Assembly: GCA_052031065.1 (NCBI GenBank)
Contig: JBPEXY010000258.1
Coordinates: 1-5,822 of the forward strand
Length of the DNA stretch: 5,822 bases
Source: JBPEXY01 sp052031065
GTDB taxonomy: Bacteria > Pseudomonadota > Gammaproteobacteria > Immundisolibacterales > Immundisolibacteraceae
Reading direction: 5' to 3'
Within the stretch, counting starts at the first letter, position 1, and each line of letters opens with the position of its first letter. The notes under the pieces are model-generated. The model saw nothing but the letters and a program-made list of their open reading frames with translations, was not told where the DNA came from and ran no database searches. Positions 1-5,520 of the stretch are shown piece by piece. Made by a program: the position numbers and the translations under genes.

Positions 1-1
1 T

Positions 2-211
2 GGTACCGGCCTTGGTCTGACAAGCCTGAAAGCGTTGCTGGAACCCTATGGGGTAAAAATTGAAGTTGACTCCGTTCCAGGTCGCGGATCAACGTTCACA
101 CTGTCGATCAACCCTGCTGAACACCAGGCCCCTCCCCCGTCATTAGACGAGCCAGCCGCAGATAAAGGGACGGGGAACCCCTGCTACGCGGTGACTCCTT
201 CCGTTGCCTGA
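2..211 (+). CDS. Sensor histidine kinase, C-terminal fragment
   Basis: This is the end of a gene that begins before the window; 69 codons and a TGA stop are visible. The first residues read GTGLGL, the glycine-rich G2 box of the HATPase_c (GHKL) ATP-binding domain. They are followed by a helix (about residues 7-17) and the closing strands with VPGRGSTFTLSI, the standard end of a histidine kinase catalytic domain. A proline- and acid-rich tail of roughly 30 residues follows and has no recognisable domain. The dimerisation/phosphoacceptor and sensing domains lie outside the window, so signal and membrane topology are unknown. The stop lies 11 nt before the first possible start of the response regulator, so the two are probably one operon and a cognate pair. 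The G2 box plus closing strands make the family call firm; kinase partner specificity is inferred from adjacency. Confidence 0.85.
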   Translation, partial: GTGLGLTSLKALLEPYGVKIEVDSVPGRGSTFTLSINPAEHQAPPPSLDEPAADKGTGNPCYAVTPSVA

Positions 212-222
212 TTAACAGAGCC

Positions 223-1701
223 ATGAAAGAGATGAGAATGTCCAATCAAGAGACACTGAAAAAGATCCTGCTGGTCGATGACGATAGTCATATCACCGTG
301 CTGTTCAAAGCGATTCTGGAAAATGATGGCTTTGAGGTCCAGACTAGTAGCGACGGCGCCCAGGCTCTGGAAGTCGCGCGGGACCAGGAGCTTGCTTGCA
401 TCATTACCGATCTGACCATGCCCAGACTGGATGGTTTTGGACTGATTAAAGCACTGGGAGAGGAAAAACCGCAGATCCCGGTAATCGTCGTCACCGGGGA
501 AGCCCATGAAGAGAGTATTCACCAGGCACTCTCTCTGCGAGCAAAAAACTTTCTTACCAAGCCGATTTCTGGAGAGGAGCTACGGTTTGCGGTCCACCGC
601 GCCCTGGAAAGCAACTCTGATAAAAGCTCACAGGCCACCACGACCGGCACACCGGTAAAGGAAAATTCTGAAACCAGGGAGTGCGCAGGCAATGTGATTC
701 CAGAGTTTCCCGACTTTGTTGGCAAAAGCCGGCCTATTCAGCAGCTGAAAAAGATGATGGCCCAGGTCGCCGATACCGACTCCATCGTCATCATCCTTGG
801 TGAATCGGGAGTCGGCAAAGAGGTCGTCGCCCGCTGCCTCCACTACAGCTCTGCGAGACGCCACAAACTGTTTGTGCCAGTCAATTGCGGTGCAATTCCG
901 GAAGAACTGCTGGAAAGTGAGCTGTTCGGCCATGAGAAAGGGGCGTTCACAGGAGCCATCACGGAGCGCAAGGGACGGTTCGAACTTGCCGAGGGCGGCA
1001 CCCTGTTCCTTGATGAGATCGGTGAGATGAGCCTGAGTATGCAGGTCAAGCTTCTCCGCGTACTCCAGGAAGGTACCTTTGAGCGGGTCGGTAGCAACCG
1101 CACGATCAAAGCCAATGTCAGGGTGGTCGCGGCGACCCACCGCGATCTTGAACAACAGATTGAACGCGGAGAATTTCGGGAGGATCTGTTTTATCGCCTT
1201 AATGTGTTTCCACTGGAGATTCCACCACTGCGCGACCGTGCTGCTGACATCCCGCTGATAATCCAGCGGTTTCTCAATCGCCACCAACGGGCCGGAAAGG
1301 AGATTATCGAGCTGACCGACGACGCATTGAAAGCGATGCAGAGCAATCAGTGGCGCGGCAATGTTCGCGAGCTGGAGAATCTGCTGCAACGATTGATCAT
1401 CCTCTATCCAGGGGGCGTCGTCGAGGAATCAGATCTACCACCGAACTATCAGAAAGATCCCTCTGCTGCGGAGACATTGTTGGCGGGTACCGATGGCCTG
1501 GAGCTACCCGACGAAGGCATGGACCTGAAACAGCACCTGCATGACATTGAATACCAGCTGATCAAACAGGCAATGGAGCGCGCCAATAATGTCGTCGCTC
1601 ACGCAGCGATTCAGCTGGGCATGCGTAGAACAACTCTGGTGGAAAAACTACGCAAATTTGAACTGGACAAAAAAACCCGATCCGAAGAATCGGTTCGTTA
1701 A
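223..1701 (+). CDS. Sigma-54-dependent response regulator (NtrC family, REC-AAA+-HTH)
   Basis: This is a cytoplasmic transcription activator of sigma-54 RNA polymerase, expected to be phosphorylated by the kinase encoded just upstream. Numbering from the ATG at 223, the receiver domain (about 13-129) has the acidic pair D19/D20, phosphoacceptor D63, T91 and K113. A linker (about 130-163) leads to the AAA+ domain (about 165-395), with Walker A GESGVGK (193-199), the sigma-54-contacting GAFTGA loop (240-245), Walker B LFLDE (D264/E265), the arginine-finger region FREDLFYRL (318-326) and sensor II WRGNVRE (377-383). A Fis-type helix-turn-helix lies at 445-482 and ends in RRTTLVEKLRKF, which resembles FleQ-type regulators more than FlrC/FleR types. 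All catalytic motifs are intact, so it should be a working ATPase and activator. The start is uncertain: in-frame ATGs occur at 223, 232 and 238. The one at 238 has AAAGAG about 6 nt upstream and gives the short receiver leader MSNQETLKK, so it may be the true start. No gene symbol is given because the regulon is unknown. Confidence 0.95.
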   Translation: MKEMRMSNQETLKKILLVDDDSHITVLFKAILENDGFEVQTSSDGAQALEVARDQELACIITDLTMPRLDGFGLIKALGEEKPQIPVIVVTGEAHEESIHQALSLRAKNFLTKPISGEELRFAVHRALESNSDKSSQATTTGTPVKENSETRECAGNVIPEFPDFVGKSRPIQQLKKMMAQVADTDSIVIILGESGVGKEVVARCLHYSSARRHKLFVPVNCGAIPEELLESELFGHEKGAFTGAITERKGRFELAEGGTLFLDEIGEMSLSMQVKLLRVLQEGTFERVGSNRTIKANVRVVAATHRDLEQQIERGEFREDLFYRLNVFPLEIPPLRDRAADIPLIIQRFLNRHQRAGKEIIELTDDALKAMQSNQWRGNVRELENLLQRLIILYPGGVVEESDLPPNYQKDPSAAETLLAGTDGLELPDEGMDLKQHLHDIEYQLIKQAMERANNVVAHAAIQLGMRRTTLVEKLRKFELDKKTRSEESVR

Positions 1702-1893
1702 CGCCGCCCCTGGCATCAGTCTTGCTATCCTGCTGAAGCCCCCATTTTCTAAAGTCTATCGCCCCTCGGCCGACACTAAACTACGGCTGACCCTGTTTCT
1801 GCGTCATCTGCGGAGGTCAAGCAACAACGACACCGTTACTCTCTAAAGGATCGTAGCGGGTAATCCGACCCCTAAACAGATCTGGCTTGTTCA
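1702..1893 (+). other. Intergenic region and predicted untranslated leader of the HDOD gene
   Basis: This 192-nt gap holds the sigma-54 promoter at its left end and then about 157 nt of predicted leader. It contains no ATG before the one at 1894. A seven-pair imperfect hairpin (one G-U) is formed by 1766-1772 and 1784-1790 with an 11-nt loop. It lacks a following U run, so it is not a convincing terminator. A strong Shine-Dalgarno-like GGAGGT at 1812-1817 has no start codon at a usable distance. No known riboswitch or small RNA was recognised. Confidence 0.5.
1711..1726 (+). promoter_or_regulatory. Sigma-54 (-24/-12) promoter upstream of the HDOD gene
   Basis: TGGCATCAGTCTTGCT matches the sigma-54 consensus TGGCACRNNNNTTGCW at all specified positions but two (T for C and C for R). 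The GG (1712-1713) and GC (1724-1725) doublets have the required 10-nt separation. It sits 10 nt after the stop of a sigma-54 activator gene and points toward the HDOD gene, with transcription predicted to begin near 1737. Both the match and the context support a real promoter; activity is untested. Confidence 0.7.
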
Positions 1894-2778
1894 ATGAACG
1901 ATACTAATACCAATACCATTGAGTTTAATCCCGACACTTTTTTAAAGACGGAGTACGTACTTCCGCCACTCCCCGCTATCGTCATCACCATCAAGGATAT
2001 GATTGAGGAAGACCGGGCGGATATGGCGGAGATTTCCGAGCTGGTGGCTGCAGATCCTGCTCTGGTTATCCAGGTTCTTAAGATCGTAAACTCTGCCTAT
2101 TACTCCATGCCAAGGCCAATTACTGACCTGAAATACGCTATCGCTTTTCTCGGTCTGGCAGAGATCTACCGAATCGTACTCACTCTTGCAGTGGTCTCTA
2201 CACTGGAGATTGACGAGGAAAACCTGCTCAAGCAGTTCTGGCGCGATTCGTACCTGACCGCTCTGACCAGCAAATTCCTGACCCGTCGGTTTGAGCCAGG
2301 CCTGGCAGTCGAGGAGTTGTGGTCTTCGACCCTATTGCACGACATCGGCCGGTTGCTATCGGCGAAGTTCTTTCCCGATGAATTCAGAGCCGTCAACAAC
2401 TATTGCGAAGAACATGGCTGCCTGGTTGAAGAGGCTGAAAAAGCTCTCGGAGTACCCAGTCGAGCAACCCTGGGTGCGCTCCTGGCCCGCCACTGGGAGT
2501 TGCCGGAAATGATCCGTGTCGCCTGTGCAGCCCATGACGAAGTGTCGCTGTTCGCCCTTGACCCCAACTCCAGAGACGACGCCTTTCAGCGGATGATCTG
2601 CCTGAGCTATCTGACTGCAAGACTCGGAGAAGGCAAACTTTGTGCGGAAAAAAGCGCAGACCTTGCCAATCGCATCAGCCAGTTTATCAACCTTGATCGA
2701 GAGCATTACAGCGGTGTAGTGGAATCAGTCAATGAGCTCGAGGAAGAAGTCGAAAGCTTTGTCGCTCGGCTGAGTTGA
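1894..2778 (+). CDS. HDOD-domain signalling protein
   Basis: This 294-residue, probably cytoplasmic protein is built on an HDOD domain (about 20-215), a family of HD-superfamily-like regulators found in bacterial signal transduction. The domain opens with LPPLPAI (23-29), continues with the helices around VAADPALVIQVLKIVNSAYY, and contains LLHDIGR with H149-D150, then H200 and H214-D215. The position where HD hydrolases usually carry the first metal-binding histidine reads FWRDS with D118, so the metal site looks incomplete and hydrolase activity is doubtful. The C-terminal 80 residues are helical, the last part rich in Glu (ELEEEVESF), with no other domain seen. The start is fixed by an in-frame stop at 1873 and by the absence of other start codons, yet no Shine-Dalgarno sequence precedes it. 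The start of the reading frame is A/T-rich and may help initiation. It lies downstream of a sigma-54 activator and a sigma-54 promoter, suggesting it is an output of that two-component system. Its partners cannot be read from sequence. Confidence 0.9.
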   Translation: MNDTNTNTIEFNPDTFLKTEYVLPPLPAIVITIKDMIEEDRADMAEISELVAADPALVIQVLKIVNSAYYSMPRPITDLKYAIAFLGLAEIYRIVLTLAVVSTLEIDEENLLKQFWRDSYLTALTSKFLTRRFEPGLAVEELWSSTLLHDIGRLLSAKFFPDEFRAVNNYCEEHGCLVEEAEKALGVPSRATLGALLARHWELPEMIRVACAAHDEVSLFALDPNSRDDAFQRMICLSYLTARLGEGKLCAEKSADLANRISQFINLDREHYSGVVESVNELEEEVESFVARLS

Positions 2779-2822
2779 ACCGCGCTGCACTGCGGCAAAC
2801 TACGCCAGACCGAGGGTGATTC
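2779..2822. other. Convergent intergenic gap
   Basis: Forty-four bases separate the ends of the HDOD gene and the oppositely oriented Sua5 gene. A short CCGC/GCGG pairing (2780-2783 with 2792-2795) is visible but has no U tract in either direction, so a classical intrinsic terminator is not supported. Transcription here may end by Rho or by collision of the converging polymerases. Confidence 0.4.
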
Positions 2823-3800
2823 TCACGGCGCCGTGGAGGCGCGCCGCAAACGATCTCTGATCGATACCCAGGCTGGTTCTGCTGGCGGCGCTTCAATCAG
2901 TATCCTCTCAAGGTCAAGGCGGTCGAGCCTTCTCATTGCCGCATAGAGTTCACGAGCATAAAGCGTTGGTGACGAACCCAGGTGAATGAGTTCCAGACCT
3001 GGCCGCTCTGGAAGCTGGGATTTATCGCAGGTAATCAACCCGAACCTGGTCCCCGGTAGCAGTTCAGAAACTCTCTCCTTCAGTTCATCCGAGGCAACAA
3101 GCTCAGTTGGCGTCAATGGCGCATAGTGACGAGCCACTAAACCCGGTGCACGCTGGCGCAATTGATTAGACAGAAATACCGGCCTGTCCATGACCTCAGA
3201 CAGCTCTTCTGCACTGACCCTGCCCGGCCGGAGTATCTCCGGATCTTTCACCAGACTGAGTATGGTCGATTCCAGCCCTACTTCACAGCTGCCGCCGTCC
3301 AGCACCAGCTTTAACTGATCGCCGAACTCCCTACGCACATGCTCCGCCCGGGTAGGACTGATCCGACCATATCGATTGGCCGATGGTGCTGCTACACCAC
3401 AGCCAAAAGCAACCAGCAACCTCAGTGCCAGCGGATGGGCGGGAACACGAACAGCAACACTATCCTGGCCGCCGGTTACCTCACCCAGCACCCGGTCACG
3501 GCGCGGAAGCACCAGGGTTAATGGCCCTGGCCAGAACAGCTCTGCCAATCGCTCTATCAATTGCATATCAGCCACCGCCCACTGCTCGACCTGATGAAAA
3601 TCGGCAAGATGGACGATAACCGGATGACTGGCAGGTCTGCCTTTAAGATGGAAAATACGCTCCACCGCCTGCTTGTTGGTAGCATCTCCGGCGAGACCGT
3701 ATACCGTCTCGGTTGGCATGCCTACCAGCTCACCAGCGGCAAGCAGTTCTACTGCCTGCGCGATTTTAGCTTCGACATTGTTTCCAGCCTGCTGATTCAT
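2823..3800 (-). CDS. Threonylcarbamoyl-AMP synthase, long Sua5 type
   Basis: This 325-residue protein belongs to the YrdC/Sua5 family. The family makes L-threonylcarbamoyl-AMP from threonine, bicarbonate and ATP, the first step of N6-threonylcarbamoyladenosine (t6A) formation at position 37 of ANN-decoding tRNAs; the TsaB/D/E proteins then transfer the group. The YrdC domain (about 10-205) shows PTETVYGLAGDA (29-40), the nucleotide-binding KGRP (53-56), WPGPLT (90-95), SAN (140-142) and the closing ILRPGRVS. A linker leads to the C-terminal Sua5 domain (about 235-320), with the conserved linker signature APGLVARHYAP at 218-228 that closes over the active site. E. coli has only the short form TsaC (about 190 residues), whereas this is the two-domain form. 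Its ATG overlaps the stop of the preceding dehydratase gene as ATGA, so it is likely translated by coupling. It is the last gene of the minus-strand operon. The symbols sua5 and tsaC1 are both used for such genes; family assignment is very secure. Confidence 0.95.
   Translation of the reverse strand: MNQQAGNNVEAKIAQAVELLAAGELVGMPTETVYGLAGDATNKQAVERIFHLKGRPASHPVIVHLADFHQVEQWAVADMQLIERLAELFWPGPLTLVLPRRDRVLGEVTGGQDSVAVRVPAHPLALRLLVAFGCGVAAPSANRYGRISPTRAEHVRREFGDQLKLVLDGGSCEVGLESTILSLVKDPEILRPGRVSAEELSEVMDRPVFLSNQLRQRAPGLVARHYAPLTPTELVASDELKERVSELLPGTRFGLITCDKSQLPERPGLELIHLGSSPTLYARELYAAMRRLDRLDLERILIEAPPAEPAWVSIRDRLRRASTAP
2824..2835. repeat. Perfect 12-bp palindrome at the end of the Sua5 gene
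   Basis: CACGGCGCCGTG is a perfect inverted repeat overlapping the stop codon of the minus-strand Sua5 gene. A second 8-bp palindrome, GGCGCGCC, lies three bases further on at 2838-2845. Together they can form GC-rich structure in the transcript's 3' end. No T-rich stretch follows, so a terminator role is only possible, not shown. Confidence 0.5.
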
Positions 3801-4162
3801 CCAGGCGAGCCATCTGTCAGCAGCTGATCAGCACGGTGGGCATAAATAAAATCGGAACGGCTGAGACCATTGATCGCATGGGTGCGAATTGATATCTCGA
3901 CCCGGCACCAATCCAGAACCAGTCGAGGGTGGTGTTGTGCCTTTTCTGCCAGTTCAGCAAGACGCTGCGTGCGCCACAACGCCTGCTGATAATCTTCACA
4001 TCGAACCTCTCGACAGAGATGCCCCCCTTTGATCTGCCAATCCGTATGGAGTTGATCCAGCAGCCCATTAACTTCATTGTCGGCAACAGGTTGATAGATG
4101 CCATCCTGCGGGATACAGGGTTCATCGTTTTGCAGCCGCCGACCGATCCGCTCTTTACCCAC
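3797..4162 (-). CDS. Pterin-4a-carbinolamine dehydratase family protein (PCD/DCoH-like)
   Basis: This 121-residue protein belongs to the family that dehydrates 4a-hydroxytetrahydrobiopterin to quinonoid dihydropterin, recycling the cofactor of aromatic amino acid hydroxylases. Bacterial members can have other roles, for example in molybdopterin use. Counting from the GTG at 4162, the active-site pattern is complete: E73-x3-H77-H78-P79, W85 five residues later, H95 nine residues after that within THAINGLS, and D104 eight residues further. The N-terminal part has the family's EPC (14-16) and a W42 region before the first helix. Length is close to the usual 95-120. A TTG at 4168 is also in frame, but AGGTGA at 4175-4170 lies 7 nt from the GTG and only 1 nt from the TTG, so the GTG start is preferred. 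It starts 2 nt after rlmD and overlaps the Sua5 gene by 4 nt. No phenylalanine hydroxylase gene is in the window, so its substrate is open. Confidence 0.88.
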   Translation of the reverse strand: MGKERIGRRLQNDEPCIPQDGIYQPVADNEVNGLLDQLHTDWQIKGGHLCREVRCEDYQQALWRTQRLAELAEKAQHHPRLVLDWCRVEISIRTHAINGLSRSDFIYAHRADQLLTDGSPG

Positions 4163-4164
4163 GA

Positions 4165-5520
4165 TCAATTCACCTGTTCAAACAGCGCCATCGACTCGAC
4201 ATGGCTGGTATGGGGAAACATATCCATCACCCCCACCCGGCAAAGCCGATACCCTTTTTCTGCAACCAGTAAGCCGCTATCACGGGCCAGGGTCGCCGGG
4301 TTGCAGGAAACATAAAGCAACTGGGCCGGTGGCTTGCCGCGCCTGCCAAACCGCTCAATAAACGAACAAACCTGTTGAGCACCACTACGGGGCGGGTCGA
4401 TCAACAACCTGTCAAAGTCAGCCGGCAACCCATCGGGCTGTTCGAACAGGTCACCACAGATAAACTCTGTATTGCTGATGCCGTTAATCTGCGCATTACG
4501 ATTCGCCTGCACAACCAGCTCGGAACTGCCCTCAATCCCAACCAGGTGCTGGCAACGACGAGCCAGCGGCAATGAAAAATTGCCCACACCACAAAACAGA
4601 TCAGCCACGCGGTCGTCTGGCTGCGGCTGCAGCCACCGCAGAGCCTGGTCAACCATTTTCTCATTCATCACCAGATTAACCTGGGTGAACTGCTGAGGAA
4701 GAAACTCGACCCTGACTGAATGAGCTGCCAGTTCATAAGCCAGCGGATCTGCGTTATCTGGCGGTAACGGATGGATCGTATCGACCCCACCGGGCTGCAG
4801 CATCAACCGAATCCCTGAAGAATCAGCAAATTCCCGCAGTAGCGTGCGGTCCTCCATTTGCAGGGGATCCAGATGGCGAACAATAAACACTACCGTATCC
4901 GCATCGGTCGCCACTTCGATTTGCGGGATTCGCTCCCTCACCGTGAGTGCAGCAATCGTTTCAGATAGTGGCTGCAGAGCCGCAGAAACCCTGGGATCGA
5001 GTACTGGGCAAACGGACATGTCAACGACACCCCGCTGTTTTTTTTCCCGGAAGCCTACCAGCACCCGCTGCTTGGCGTGGACATAACGAACACCGAGTCT
5101 CGCCTTGCTACGGTAATTCCAGGCGGAAGCAGACAGCGGTTCTGCCACATCATCGGGTGTCACCTCTCCGATTCGTTGCAACTGTTCCAGCAGTATGGTC
5201 TGCTTGTCCCTGATTTGCGCTGGCGCTCGCTGATGTTGCAACGAACACCCGCCGCACTGATCAAAATAATCACAGGGTGGTTGTTGACGATCAGGCGAGG
5301 CGTCAATCACATCAACCACTTCCGCTTCGTCATACCGCTCGTGCCTGCGGGTAATGGCGATGGAGAGGCGTTCTCCCAACAGCGCCCCAGCAACAAAAAC
5401 GGCCTTACCGTCGACCCTTGCGATTCCTCTGCCCCCTTCCGCCACCCCGGAAATGGTGACCGGCTCGGCGACCGGCACCGGGGCGCGGTTGCGTCTTCGT
5501 CTTTGTCTGCGTCCAGACAT
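4165..5520 (-). CDS. rlmD: 23S rRNA (uracil-1939-C5)-methyltransferase RlmD
   Basis: This 451-residue SAM-dependent enzyme forms m5U at position 1939 of 23S rRNA (E. coli numbering; formerly RumA). After an arginine-rich N-terminus (R4-R12) comes a TRAM RNA-binding domain (about 15-73). Four cysteines for a [4Fe-4S] cluster follow, C83-x5-C89-x2-C92 and C171, with spacing nearly identical to the E. coli enzyme. The C-terminal Rossmann methyltransferase has DLFCGVGNFS (307-316) for SAM, DPPRSG (375-380), the nucleophile C406 in YVSCNPATLARD and the general base E442 in HVESM. The cluster separates RlmD from TrmA, which lacks the TRAM domain and the cluster. Length is slightly above the roughly 433 of E. 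coli, mostly at the N-terminus. The ATG shares one base with the acpS stop (TGATG). A GGAG 11 nt upstream is the only candidate ribosome binding site, so coupled translation is likely. The gene contains a run of eight A's (5045-5038) coding for E-K-K; the frame is intact. Confidence 0.96.
   Translation of the reverse strand: MSGRRQRRRRNRAPVPVAEPVTISGVAEGGRGIARVDGKAVFVAGALLGERLSIAITRRHERYDEAEVVDVIDASPDRQQPPCDYFDQCGGCSLQHQRAPAQIRDKQTILLEQLQRIGEVTPDDVAEPLSASAWNYRSKARLGVRYVHAKQRVLVGFREKKQRGVVDMSVCPVLDPRVSAALQPLSETIAALTVRERIPQIEVATDADTVVFIVRHLDPLQMEDRTLLREFADSSGIRLMLQPGGVDTIHPLPPDNADPLAYELAAHSVRVEFLPQQFTQVNLVMNEKMVDQALRWLQPQPDDRVADLFCGVGNFSLPLARRCQHLVGIEGSSELVVQANRNAQINGISNTEFICGDLFEQPDGLPADFDRLLIDPPRSGAQQVCSFIERFGRRGKPPAQLLYVSCNPATLARDSGLLVAEKGYRLCRVGVMDMFPHTSHVESMALFEQVN
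4170..4175 (-). promoter_or_regulatory. Ribosome binding site deciding the dehydratase start
   Basis: On the minus strand the sequence AGGTGA lies inside the last codons of rlmD. Seven bases separate it from a GTG at 4162-4160, while the alternative TTG at 4168 is only one base away. Normal spacing therefore selects GTG as the start of the dehydratase gene. Confidence 0.65.

Noticed and set aside
628..1389. Long minus-strand open frame (253 codons) opposite the response regulator
   Set aside because: It lies fully antisense to the conserved AAA+ domain, has no recognisable domain and no support as a gene; it is a by-product of codon bias on the other strand.
1677..1693. CCGAT/ATCGG hairpin as a terminator of the regulator gene
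   Set aside because: The stem is only five pairs with a seven-base loop, lies before the stop codon and has no following T run.
1589..1846. Plus-strand frame running from the regulator's end into the intergenic gap
   Set aside because: It starts inside the helix-turn-helix coding region in another frame. A frameshift at the A7 run (1669-1675) to join it was considered, but the run is not in a slippery-codon register and the regulator already ends normally after its HTH.
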